64,000 nucleotides of DNA. Source: Symbiodinium natans (lineage: Eukaryota > Sar > Dinophyceae > Suessiales > Symbiodiniaceae). Location: positions 383,976 to 447,975 of the forward strand of contig CAJNDS010002081.1 in NCBI GenBank assembly GCA_905221605.1, in the 5' to 3' direction. The position numbers and the translations under genes are program-made. The notes beneath the pieces are model-generated. The model was not told where the DNA came from and searched no databases. It was given only the letters and a program-made list of their open reading frames with translations. This document shows positions 39,940-52,800 of the stretch, in pieces (within the stretch, counting starts at the first letter, position 1; every line of letters begins with the position of its first letter).

Positions 39940-40439
39940 AGCTCCTTGTGCTTTTCGGGTGCAGGCCTGCACAAAGGCCCGTGAGCCTTCTATCAAACCC
40001 TTGCAATACCCTAAGCCCTAAACCCTAAGACCCTTGTAAGCCCCAAAGCCATGTCCCCAAGCCTGGCAGTTTCCTTAAGCCCTCTGGACCATGAACTCCT
40101 CACCCCGTGCTCCAGGTAGGCTCGTCCTAAGTCCATCCTATACTACCTGTTGAACCCTTTTTTGCCTTTTATTCTATCACAGGGGATATTTCAGGGTTGT
40201 TGATATTTCTCTTTTAGTTTTTTATTCTTACATTATTGTTTGTTATGGCTCTCATATTCTATCACAGGGCTTACTTAGGGGTTCATGCGCATGGAAGCTC
40301 CAAACCATGGCGCAGCATGGCGGAACATCACGCGTCCTCATGCCGCGTTCACACGACATGTTGAGAACGGGGTCTTCTCGGTCACAATCCCTAAAGAACC
40401 CCTACACCCTAAACCCTAACCCCCCCCCCCCCGCCATTT

Positions 40440-40545
40440 GAAGGTTCATGGGTACGTATAAGTGGGGTCAAAAGTAGCTGAAATAAGGTTACAACCATAG
40501 CTACCCTACTTAAAATTCTACTTAGAAACACCCATGAACCTCTAA
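40440..40545 (+). mobile_element. ACTACCCATGAACCT hairpin element
   Basis: GAAGGTTCATGGGTACGTAT at the left and CTTAGAAACACCCATGAACC at the right, inverted; same family as 48525-48652. Confidence 0.5.
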
Positions 40546-40554
40546 GCACCCCTA

Positions 40555-40625
40555 CCCTAAGCCCTAAGCCCTAAGCCCTAAGCCCTAAGCCCTAAGCCCT
40601 AAGCCCTAAGCCCTAACCCTAAACC
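40555..40625. repeat. CCCTAAG array
   Basis: Nine CCCTAAG heptamers in tandem, a homogenised variant of the telomeric unit, followed by a C-tract (40650-40665). Confidence 0.9.
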
Positions 40626-40708
40626 CTAAACCCTAAAAACCCTAACCCCCCCCCCCCCCCCCCCCGAACCTCCGAACTGCAGAATCCAGACACTTGGGAG
40701 TGCCAGCC

Positions 40709-40804
40709 ATGGCCCTAACATTCGCTGCGCCCCAAAGCGTCGCGGCAGTGGTGCCGTGCCGGGTGCCAGCGCCGGGCCCAAGCACCGTGAGCCCGGGGGC
40801 TCAG
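40709..40804 (+). CDS. Candidate first exon of the RecQ gene
   Basis: An ATG at 40709 in a favourable context (ccagccATGG) opens a frame reading MALTFAAPQSVAAVVPCRVP and onward, rich in Ala/Pro/Val. It stays open to a TAG just past 40804, where a G-strand telomeric array begins. Leaving this exon would need a GA donor (CAG|GATTAGGG). It could be the start of the RecQ protein or an unrelated short exon; its link to the helicase exons is inferred from position only. Confidence 0.35.
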
Positions 40805-43800
40805 GATTAGGGTTTAGGGTTTAGGGTTTAGGGTTTAGGGTTTAGGGTTTAGGGTTTAGGGTTTAGGATTTAGGGTTTAGGGTTTAGGGTTTAGGGTTTA
40901 GGGTTTAGGGGTTCTTTCGGGCTGTGGGCTGAAGGCAACCGGACCCTAAACCCCCCTAAACCCTCTACTAAGGCTTATACACCCAACCGCCCCCCAACGC
41001 CTCGCAGAGGCCCCCGTTCCTCCTTCACGACGGACGCCCGGGCAGCCCTCGCCGTTTTGTTGCTCGGCCGTAGGGTGCGCCTTGGGCTTGGGGAGTCAGG
41101 CCTCAGGCTGCGGGGCCCGCAAAATTTACCCCGAGGGCTCTAGCATGCGCTCGACTTTAAACAGCTTCCTAAGGCTTAGCGGTTTAGGGTTGTAGGGGGT
41201 AAAGTTACCGGGTGAAGCATCCTTTAAAGCCCTAAGCCCGAAGCTCCCTAAAAGCTCAACTCAAGCCACGCATTCGTGCAAGCGGCCGCCGTTGCCCGGT
41301 AAACCCGAAACCCCAAACCCGAAACCCTAAACCCTAAACGTTAAACGTTCGAACCCTAAACCCTAAACCCTCAACCGAGGTTGGCGCTGCCCGTTGCCCA
41401 ACGCCAGAGCCGCTTGCGGCGTTGCTGCGGCCCCGGTCCGCCAGCAGGCTCGCGATCTATAGGGTCTAGGGTCTAGGGTTTATGGTTTAAGGTTTAGGGT
41501 TTAGGGTCTAGGGTTTAAGGTTTAGGGCTTAGGGTTTAGGGGAAGGGTTTGGTAGCGGGAGGTCCCCGTGTCTCCAAAGCACAGCCCTGGGTCCAAGAAA
41601 ATGGGAAGGTTGTGCAAACGACTACAATACTTGCATTTAAATCTCCGAAACACTTTTCACAGCAGAGAAGGCCCCCAAACCAGACGGGGAAACTCCCCAA
41701 CTTCCAAAGGAAGAATGTCCATACAACTCTGAACCCCAAAGTTTGGGAATGTCCGCACGCGCGCCGCGACACACGCCTGGCATGGTGGTTTAAGCGGAAC
41801 ATGTGACACCCTAGACCCCAAACCCCAAACCCTAAACAATACACCCTAAACCCTCAACCCTAAACCCTAAACCCTAAACCCTAATTCCTAAACCCTAAAC
41901 CCTAAACCCTAAACCCTAAACCCTTTGCCAGGTCCACCAGTTTCAGCAAAGCCCTGGGAGTGGTGGGGCGCGGAGGCCGAGGAGCTCGTGGGTCAGGGCA
42001 TTGTGACCGTTGCTCGGGTTTAGGGTTTAGGGTTTAGGGTTTAGGGTTTAGGGTTTAGGGTTTAGGGTTTAGGGTTTAGGGTTTAGGGTTTAGGGTTTAG
42101 GGTTTAGGGTTTAGGGTTTAGGGTGGGTATACACTCTAAAGCCCTAAACCCTAAGCCCCAAGCCCTAACCCTATACAGCCTAAAGCCCTAAACCCCAAAC
42201 CCTAAGCCCTAAACCCTATACACCCTAAAGCCCTAAACCCTAAACCCGAAAGCCCCAAACCCTAAGCCCCAAACCCTAAACCCTAAGCCCTGCACACCCT
42301 GAAGCCCTACACCCCAAACCCTACACACGACGAAGCCCTGTGACGCCACGTGGCCTCCCAGGATTGGCCGCGGCTCCTCGAAGAGTTGATGTCCGATGCA
42401 AGGGTGCTGCTGAAGGATCTGCGACTCAGGTTCTTAAGGCTTTGGGGTTTAGGGTTTAGGATTTGGGGTTTGGGGTTTAGCGTTCAGGGTGTAGGACTTT
42501 CGTTATTTGAGGGGTCGGGCAGGCTTGCTACATTCAAGACTGCTGAGCGCTTGGGTTTAGGGTTAAGGGTTTGGGGTTTAGGGTTTAGGGTTTAGGGTCT
42601 GTTCAAGATTTAAAGGTACCTTATCCGGCTGGCCGCGAGGAGTTCTTCGGCCACGATGCCTTCCGACCAAAGCAGGACAGCCTGTGAGATCCTGGTCCTT
42701 CATTTGTGTTTCACATCTTCCGATTTGACACCCTAAACCCTAAACCCTAAACGCGAAACCCTAAACCCTAAACCCTAAACCCTAAACCCTAAACCCTAAA
42801 CCCTAAACCCTAAACTGCCCTACACCTTAAACCCTACCAGGAGGAGGCATTGCGAGCTGCAATCAGCCATGAGGCGGCCAGGGAACGAGTAGAAGCCAGA
42901 GTTTAGGTCCAGGGCATTGGCATGAGTGGAAGCCGTGTTTTTTTTTGGCACTGTTCTCCTCCTCTTGGTAGGGTTTAGGGTTTAGGGTTTAGGGTTTAGG
43001 GTTTAGGGTTTAGGGTTTAGGGTTTAGGGTTTAGGGTTTAGGGTTTAGGGTTTAGGGTTTTCAGCGGGTCTTAAAGGCCTCCTAGTGTTGCCCTACTTCT
43101 GATGTTTCAGGACATGGAGCTGTATTGGCCGACTGCAGCGGGGAAGTCCCTGATTTTTCAGCTGCTGGCTGTTCTGGCTTGGCGAAGGAGCACTTGGGTC
43201 CTGAAGCTAAACCCTAAACCCTAAACCCTAAACCCTAAACCCTAAACCCTAAACCCTAAACCCTAAACCCTAAACCCTAAACCCTAAACCCTAAACCCTA
43301 AACCCTAAACCCTAAACCCTAAACCCTAAACCCTAAACCCTAAACCCTAAACCCTAAACCCTAAACCCTAAAGAGCAAAGGTAGCTGTGCTTGCAGTAAA
43401 AGAAGTATAGTAGTATAGCAGCAGCTCAAAGTGCAGAAGTAGCAATGAACTGCTTGCCTCATGTTCCAAACGTCGGATCATTCATGTGTCTCTGTTCACG
43501 TGTTCTTGCAACCATGCAGCACAGTTGTAACTGTAGCTGGATGTAGCAACCAGTAGAGTACTTTGGGATGCTCGAGCTTTCGGGGCTGGTCGCGAATGGT
43601 AATCGTTGTGTTTGTTGTCGTAAGTCGCGGCAAACTACCTCAACTGGCACCGCTAAAGGATTGCAACCATAAACCCTAAACCCTAAACCCTAAACCCTAA
43701 ACCCTAAACCCTAAACCCTAAACCCTAAACCCTAAACCCTAAACCCTAAACCCTAAACCCTAAACCCTAAATGCTGCTGCTACTGTTGTTGATGGCCTTC

Positions 43801-46800
43801 GGCAGGAAGCGTGGCATAGTCATCGTCGTAGAGCCGACCATCCCGGTCATGCAGGTGGGCGGACTTGTTAGGGTTTAGGGTTTAGGGTTTAGGGTTTAGG
43901 GTTTAGGGTTTAGGGTTTAGGGTTTAATTGTGCACGCTTCGCGCTGGCTGTGGGACGCCCTGTTACAAAAGAAGGCGCGCTCGTAGAATGCGGCGTTTTC
44001 GAGAAGTTGTGTAGCCCCCATTTGTAAGCCAACTTTTTTTTTGCACTCTCGATTTTCGTTGCCGGCTACTCATTCTACACCTTCATCCGAAACCTCCCTG
44101 CATCTGAATGGCCCTGAGATGCGGCAGAGAGGAAGAGGACGAAGACATGGGAAGATCCCTTTCGGGCCTTAAACCCTAAACCCCAAACCCCAAACCCTAA
44201 ACCCTTGAAACCCTAAACCCTAAACCCTAAACCCCAAACCCTAAACCCTAAACCCTTGAAACCCTAAACAGGGGGGCTTAGGCTTAGGATGGCTTAGGGG
44301 CCCCAAGGAACAGGGGCGAGCCACGAGGGCCAGGAAGTCCCATGCAGCCTCTTCACCCTCCAGGGCCGCAAGCTGATGAGGAATTCATTCTTCCCTTGAG
44401 CACTGCGCAGGATTTTTGGGCACAGGCCATTCTTCCGATTACCCTGACTTGTGCGGTTTAGGGCTTAGGGTTTATTTGGGGTTTAGGGTTTAGGGTTTAT
44501 TTAGGGTCCTCAGTTCAATGTCCAGTGGCAGGTTGTTAGGTCCGGAGGTGAAAACTGCGCTGTTGCGTGGCGTGACTGTGCACTCTTGCATGTTCGGCAA
44601 GGATCAGACGCAGCAGTTTAACAGAAGAGCCCTCGCGGAGGAGGCGCCCAAGGCTCGTCGTCGACCACTACCGTGCTCTTGTGGTTGACTTGCTCTTGAT
44701 TTGTGGTGTAATAGTTAGTACATATGTATATGTATAAGTAACATATTAGAAGCAACATTTCTATGTATATATATATATATATGTATATATGTATACATAT
44801 ATGTACATACACATATATGCATGTGGTTGCTCGCTCTCCCGGGGGGGGGGGGGGTTATCGGCCTGTGCCGCGGGTGTCCCAACACCTTTCCTTCGACACC
44901 CTGTGCTCGACTCTGAGATAGCAAACCCTACACGGTCGGACTTCCAAGTATTGCCAACCCTAAACCCTAAACTTGCTAACCCTAAACCCCAAACCCTAAA
45001 CTCTAAACCCTAAACCCTAAACTCTAAACCCTAAACCCTGAACCCTGAACCCTAAACCCTAAACCTGCTCATACGCTCCATGGCCGAAGATCTTCTCCGT
45101 CCTCCTGTCCATACTAAAGAAAATTTGGTCGATCGCTGAGTACCGGGCGGTGGGGAGCCAGAGGGCCAGCATTGGATTAGGGTTTAGGGTTTAGGGTTTA
45201 GGGGTTAGGGGTTAGGGGTTAGGGTTTAGGGTTGGAAAAGCCCTTTATCTTACTGGCTCAAAACCCAACTTTTCAACTTTTGGACTTCTTATCATAAGGT
45301 AGTTTATTCTGAAAGTTTCAGCTTTTATGTCCTTGGGTTTTGGGCCAGTAAGTTAAAGGGTTGATTATGGGGATTATAAGGCCTAATACCCCATCCTGGT
45401 TGGATGGTGTTGAATGTCGAACGCGATATTAAGAGGACAACGCGATTTTTTTATTTGGGCTTCTCTAGGTAAGCTGCCCTTTTTAAGGCAAGCAGTGTGC
45501 TTTTCTAGTTAAATAGTGCTTGTACGCCGCAGAGTATTGATTAAAGACTTTACGAAAAAGGCATGTGAATTCAACTACTGTCAATCGCTCCACATCAGTT
45601 AGAAAATCCAGAAGCCCAAGCTTTTCGGGAGAATTGCTCGTGAAGTTTTGATTCTTGGGTCTTTGGTTCCGCTGGGCAAATCAGTTCATTATCTAGGCAA
45701 ACAGTTATGATTTTCTTGGCAAGTACTGTAGTGCTCTAATATTCTGGAGAAGGAGTGCGGTTACTAAGCAATGTATTGATCAAACATGCGAATCAAAGCT
45801 AATGATCTAGTGAAATACCAGTTCTATTGTTTCGGCACAAGTACATACTGGTTTTTAGCAATGTAGTATTTTCCAATACTAAATTGAACTCGAATTGCAC
45901 AGGCAAGCGAGATTGGAAATAGATGCTCATTAAATACTACGGGGGGCAGGGGGTGCGGTCGGGGCGGGGGGGTGAGGAGGGACGAGGGGGTGAGGAGAAG
46001 GGCAGAACGAATCTTTAGTTTACAAAGGCAACATAAACAACACATGTGCAAAAATGACAAGTGGCAAACCAACAATACCGAAACTGTAAAACGAATACGA
46101 GAAAAACAAAGAACAATTTGCAGAGACTCTTGTGAGAGCCAAAGAAGACACAAAAAATGCAACGATATAGACTAATGCACATGTCTTCCATCCCTGATTG
46201 CTTTATTTGATTGCAATCTTTGTATAATTTTACTTTATCGTCCTCTTTTTTAGATGGCATTTGTTTTTCGGCTTTTGGTTGTTTTTTTGGGAATATTTTG
46301 TTTGTTGCTTTTTTCGGTGTTTGTTTTGTTTGTTTTAATTTTTGCTTTTTGGTTTTGTTGAGTTTCTGGTTAAGGCACATCTTGCACATGCAAGTTTGCT
46401 CGGATTGTGGCTGGGTGGTCTGAGACAAGGGCAAAATCGGTCACTGGAGGGGGGGTGGGGGGTGGGGGGCGGCATATATATATATATATGTATATGTGTA
46501 TTATGTAGATGTATATGTGTATGTGTATCTGCATGTGTATATGTGCGGGTAAGGTGTAGGTAGACGCGCATGTGACCGTATATGTGTAGCCATAAGTAGG
46601 TATCTGTGTATGTGTATGTGCATGTTTGCGAAGATGTTTTTGTATGTGTATATATATACATACACATATATTGGGGTCTTCCCCCTTAAACTAACAGTCC
46701 TTAACCGGGATGATAGTAGGGGGTACTATAATCCGCCTTAAGGACTGTTCGAATAAGGGGAACATCCCAACCCAAAACCCCAAACCCTAAATCCTAAACC

Positions 46801-49800
46801 CTAAACCCTAAATCCTAAACCCTAAACCCTAAACCCGTTGACAATCCATAATCCATGATCCTTGCAGGCATGCCTCCTCGGATCTGCGCAGAAGGATGAA
46901 CGTGTCATCAAGGCTGCTGTCGATGGCGAGTACTGCCGCCAAGTTGCAGGTGTTGAGGTTTAGGGTTTAGGGTTTCGGGTTTATAGGGCTTATAGGGTTT
47001 ATAGGGTTTACAGGGGTTATAGGGTTTATAGGGTTTATAGGGTTTATAGGGTTTATAGGGTTTATAGGGTTTACAGGGTTTATAGGGGTTTTAGGGCTTA
47101 TAGGGTTTATAGGGTTTTGTAGGGTTTATAGGGTTTATAGGGTTAAGGGTTTAGGGTTTGGGGCATCGAAACTTCCGACTTGGCAGCAGAGGATCAACGC
47201 TGTGAGCTCACGTGCAGGTTTGGTTTACATGTGCCCAGAGTCAATCACGCAGAAGTTCCTGGAAGCCTTCGTCCCTTTGCACGAGAGCGGCTTGGACTGA
47301 GCTCGTTGCAAGAGAGCTGCGAAGCAGCATGTTTGCATGTGGGGGTGTACGATAATAAGGGACCCCCGAGTGTAGACCCCCAAATAGTAGGATCCCAATA
47401 TCGTAAACCCCCGCCCCCATGTTTCTTGAATCCCGGAATGCAGGATCCTGTGTGTCGTGGGCAACTGAGGCTCGCGCATCTGTGCTTTCGTGATAGATGA
47501 GGCATGCTATATGCCTCTTTGGGGTCACGCACCTTGGCAGGTCGTGTCAACGTTCGTTTTCGGGCGCACAGGGTCTGGGGTTTGGGGTTTAGGGTTAGGG
47601 TTTAGGGTTTAGGGTCTAGGGTTGGTAAACCCTAGGGTTTAGGGTTTAGGGTCTAGGGTTTAGGGTTTGGGGTTTAGGGTTTAGGGTTTAGGGGTTGGGG
47701 ACCCGGCCAAGGAGTTTAGGCCTGCATTCCTGGACCTGGCTTGGCTTCGCGAGACGTCACTTGGCTCGAAGCATGACTCAGCCCGGACTTACTCCAGGGG
47801 TCAGGGTTTAGGGTTTAGGGTTTAGGGTTTAGGGTAATTATGACACTACGCGACCCGCCCCGGCCCGGGCCTGCCCGGCGGCAAAAGAACCCAAGCCGGA
47901 GATCGCAGGTGTGAAGACTGTTGCAACACACAGGGGTTTGGGGTTTAGGGTTTAGGGTTTAGGGTTTAGGGTTTAGGGTTTAGGGTTTAGGGTTCTCATG
48001 CATAGACCAGGCACCCCACATGTGGGAGTGGTAAAACAAGAAATGCAAGCCGGCCGGGATATCAGGAGGGGGGGTATACAAGAACTGTATCTCCTGGTAT
48101 AAGCTGCCCTGAACACCCAATTCTAACTATTGCCCCCCCCATGTTACTTGTAGGTCATTGTAGGTGGCATGTCACATCGATGTACTTTGCCGAAACTGCA
48201 AGCTGCGAGAGCCCTGAGCCTATGCCCTACACCCCTACACCCTAAAACTCCGAAACCCCTAGACTCCAAAAATGCCCTAACCCCGAAAGCTCCAACACCC
48301 TAACCCCCTAAACTCGATACCCCTAAAGCCCCTCAACTCCAAAAACCCTATAAAACCCTAGCCGAGATACTGTGGAGTTCCCTTCATGGCTTTGTCTGGT
48401 GCCGCGCCACCAGACCGTCAGCATCTTGTCGCCACACTTCCCCTTGCCTCACTTCATTCAGGGTTTAGGGTTTAGGGTCTAGGGTCTAGGGTTTAGGGTT
48501 TAGGGTTACTTTTACTTTGGTGGTTTACTTGAAGGTTCATGGGGGGGGGGGTTATAAGTAGGTTACCTCTCAGTATAACTGGCTATAGCCTATTTCGGAC
48601 ACTTATGACCGTACTTATAACTACCCATGAACCTCCAACTAGGGTTTCGGGTTTAAGCTCTTTGCTCAACTGCTGCCTAAGCAAAGCCAGCCTTCAAGGG
48701 GGGGGGGGGTGTTGGCCCTAGAATCTGTGGGGACGCCATGGGAAACAAACCTTCGACTTCGGAAGCAGTTCGGAGTGAAGGGCGTGGGTGCGTGGAGGAG
48801 TTCGAGGAAGGTGGGCCCTTCAAACCCCAAACGGCCCCCAGTCCTCAGCCCTAAACCCTAAACCCTAAACCCTAAACCCTAAACCCTAAACCCTAAACCC
48901 TAATTTTGGGGCACTCCTCTCAATCATGGTGCCTGGGGTATCCCTCAGCATACTCTGTGCAATGGGAATCCCACAAGGCGACCGGGGGGGATCGCACTCC
49001 CCCTAAACCCTAAATCCTAAACCCTAGACCCTAAACCCTAAACCCTAAATCCTAGACCCTGGACCCTAGACACTAGACCCTAAACCCTAGACCCTAAACC
49101 CTAAACCCTAAACCCTACTAACATTCCCTCACGCCCTACAAACCAGCAGTAAGCCCAGGGCCTTCATTCGAGAACACCTCCTACTTCGAGCTCCCCGCAG
49201 TGGCTTGCCTGAGCGCGAAGAGGGAGACGTTTAGGGTTTAGGATTTAGGATTTAGGGCTTAACTTATAGGGTTTAGGGTTTAGAGTTTAGGGCTTCTAGG
49301 GGTTAGGGTATGAGGAACGTGGGGGAGAGACATCGCGAGGTTTATTCTTCAAATCCAAAGAACTGCAGTTTTCCGCACGCTTTGGCCTGCGGCTGCTGCT
49401 GAACTGACCCCCGAAGCCTTGCAGGCCCTAACTTCAAGTGTTGAGTGAAGTCATAGCCGGCATCACGTCGTGCATCCGCACTGTGCTCTGACAAGGAAGT
49501 GCAATGTGGCTTGGAGAGCAGTATCAGTGAAATCAAGGGGCCACCTTCAGATGGCATTTGGCGTGCTTAGGGCCAACCCTAAACCCTAAACCCTAAACCC
49601 TAAACCCTAAACCCCAAACCCTAAACCCTAAACCCTAAACCCTAAACCCTAAACCCTAAACCCTAGGACTGTCTTTTGCAACAACAGGCCCATGCTTCGG
49701 AAGAACCTGCAGATTGAAAGTTGCCAAGGGCTCGGAGTGCCCCGCCTGCAAAGAGCATCCCTTTTGGGGGTTTGGGGGTTTGGGGGTTTGGGGGTTTAGG

Positions 49801-52800
49801 GTTTAGGGTTTAGGGTCTAGGGTCTAGGGGTCTAGGGTCTAGGGTTTAGGGTTTGGGGTTCATGCCCCTAAGTGTATATAAGTACATAACCCAATTATGT
49901 AGCAGTCCCTTTTTTCCATTTGTGAGGAATGTTTGTTTTTGGAGGGTTCTTAGGCAAGAACTTGAAAATGCCTGCATTCCCTCATCCCGATGCCCTACTA
50001 GAGCCCATGCAAGTCTGTTTTAGGGTTTAGGGTTTAGGGTTTAGGGTCTAGGGTCTAGGGTTTAGGGTTTAGGGTTTAGGAAGGGTGGTTTCTCCGGCGT
50101 TTCATGTGCGCTAATCGCATTCGGGTTGGGACGCTCCCCTTAAACTAACAGCCCTTAGGCGGGATGATAATAGGGGGGGGGTACGATAATCCCTCTGTTA
50201 GTAGAAGGGGGAACATCCCAACCCTAAACCCTAAACCCTAAACCCCAAACCCCAAACCCCAAACCCTAAACCCTAAACCCTAAACCCTAAACCGTTTATA
50301 AAGGGGGGGGGGGGGGGGGGGGGGGGCCATCCCAATCTCCGAAAGACGGCCGCAGGATCTGGACAAGATCAACATGATTCTGGATTTGCTGGCCGTCGAT
50401 GGCCACCAAGCTGATTCTTGGCTGAGGGTTTAGGGTTTAGGGTTTAGGGTTTAGGTTTTAGGGTTTAGGGCACAACATGTTATTCTTAAGGTATTCTCAC
50501 TCCAGATCAGGCGGCTGCGTAGGTGTGTACAAAGGCCCTAAACGCTCGCAACCCTACATATCCATGATGCAGAAACACTAGTCCCGAAGCCCCAAACCCT
50601 GAGCCCTTAACCCGGAGCCCTAAGCCCCAAACGCTGAACCCTGAACCCTAAACTTCCATGGTGCAGTACTTCCAGTCCGCTGCCGAGTTCAGTGCGTGAG
50701 GCTGTCGTGTACGTGCAGACGAAGCCCACCGCAAGGAGGAAAGCTTGGGATCGTCCTGCTACAATGACAGGTACTAGTAATTGCTTAAGACCCCCCCCAA
50801 AAAAAGATGAAAGATATTCTTCCTGATAAGGTCAATATAGGGATTACTATTTTGTGTATTCTTTTGGCGTTCTTAAGCGAAGCTTCGGGTTTAGGACCAA
50901 CCTGCCCATGCCCCGCAGTACCATGTTGGTGAGGGCCGCCACTCGCTGACAGTAGAAGCGAGTTGCGTCGACAGGCCGGAGTTGTTTGGGGTTTAGGGTT
51001 TAGGGTTTAGGGTTTAGGGTTTAGGGTTTAGGGTTTAGGGTTTAGGGTTTAGGGTTTAGGGTTAGGGTTTAGGGTTTAGGGTTTAGGGCACTTTGCAACA
51101 GGGCGTGGGTTCCCTAAACCGTAAACCCTCCGAACCTGTTTGGAAGCAACTTTCTATTCTCCATGGGCCCTGAACCGGGCTAACCTTACACAGCTCATAG
51201 AGCTAGACATAAGCTCATTGACGTCTAAGTAAGGTCTTCACAGGACGCAAACCCAGTCTAAACCCTAAACCCTGAACCCTATAAACCCCAAAACCAGCTC
51301 GGCTCTTAAGTAATTGAAAGGATACGACGTCGCCTGGAAGAGCAGTCGGGCAAGCGCTGCTAGCCCAAAGTTGGCTTATGTGGGGGTTTAGGGTTCAGGG
51401 TTGAAGGTATAGGGTTTAGGGTTCAGGGAACACCCTAAGACCCCCAAACGCTGTCAGGGTTTAAGGTTCGGGGCTTGCGCCCGAACATTGGAAGCTCTTT
51501 AAGCCCAAATCCCGTATAAAAAAACAAACCCAGAAGCCCTATGCACCCTGAGTCGTAAGCCGCTTCAACCCTGCAAAAACCCTGCAGCTAAACCCTAAAC
51601 CCTAAACCCTAAACCCTAAACCCTAAACCCTAAACCCTAAACCCTAAACCGAGGTTGCCTGGGCTTTGCTTTGGGGCAGATCGATGGCGACACCCCCCCG
51701 GACGAGCGGGCGGTGCTGAACTTGGTGTCGCTCCCGCCTTGAGTCTAGGGTTCAGGGTTTAGGGTTTAGGGTTTTGGGTGGTCCTAAACCCCCAAGCCCT
51801 ACAGAAAACCCCCTTAAAAACAAAAAACACCCTAAACCCGCCTAAGCCCCCCAAAAGAAGGCCAAGGCCCAAGCCCTAAACCCTAAGCCCCAAACCCTAA
51901 ACCCCAAATCCTAAACCCCAAACCCTGAGCCCTAAACCCCAAACCCCAAACCCTAAACCCCAAACCCTAAACCCCAAGCCCTGGACCCTGGAGCACCCCT
52001 CAGGCGTTTCGTGAGAACCGCATCAACATCATGGTGGCCACTGATGCCTACGGTCAAGGCCTGGACCCTCAAGCCCTAAACCCTAAACCCTAAACCCTAA
52101 ACCTTGAAACCCCAAACCCTGAACCCCACACCCCAAACCTGAACAAACCAACCCTAAACCCTAAGCCCCAAACGTTTTGGTGAGAGAGAGCGCAGAGCGA
52201 GAGAGAGATGGAGAGAGAGGGAGAGTACGAGAGTGATACAGGGACAGAGACAGAAGGTAGCATTATATGCCATGGGCAGGCATCATTAGCAGCAAAGTCA
52301 TTGGGAATGTGAAGTTCCGCCGGGCATACTTGATACCCAAGTAATCAACAGTTGATGGTCAGTTGCTGATTAACAAGGTGTTGTTTTTGGGGTATGTGCC
52401 AAGGGGTATGTGAAAATTATTAGAAAACCCCAAACCCTAAACCCCGAATGGTCGAGGCATTGACAAGCCCGACATTGATGTCATCGTGCACTGGGAGCCG
52501 CCATTGAACATCGAGACGCAGCTTGGGCTAGGGTTTAGGGTTAGGGCTCTTCACAGACAGGACTTGCTCTTTTTACAGGGTAAGCAGGGTTTTTGTTTTT
52601 GTTTGGGGTTGTAAGGTTTTTGTAGCGCTGATAGGGTCATGAATCGGGTGCCTAGGGCTTATACGCCTTGTGGGATCATAGTCTGTAAGACTGCAATGGT
52701 GGCATATAATACATATAGTATAAACAAGAGCATGACTTGTTTGCTTAACATGCAATATAATATATTTTCACACACATATAGACATAACACTGTATATATA

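Noticed and set aside
45178-45190. A second LGSAQ-like RecQ segment at 45140-45178 (YRAVGSQRAS)
   Set aside because: The true segment LLGSAQKDE is at 46868 with full flanking similarity, so this one is chance.
46015-46434. 139-codon minus-strand ORF rich in Lys/Gln
   Set aside because: Arises from T-rich/A-rich intronic DNA inside the RecQ gene; both strands are open.
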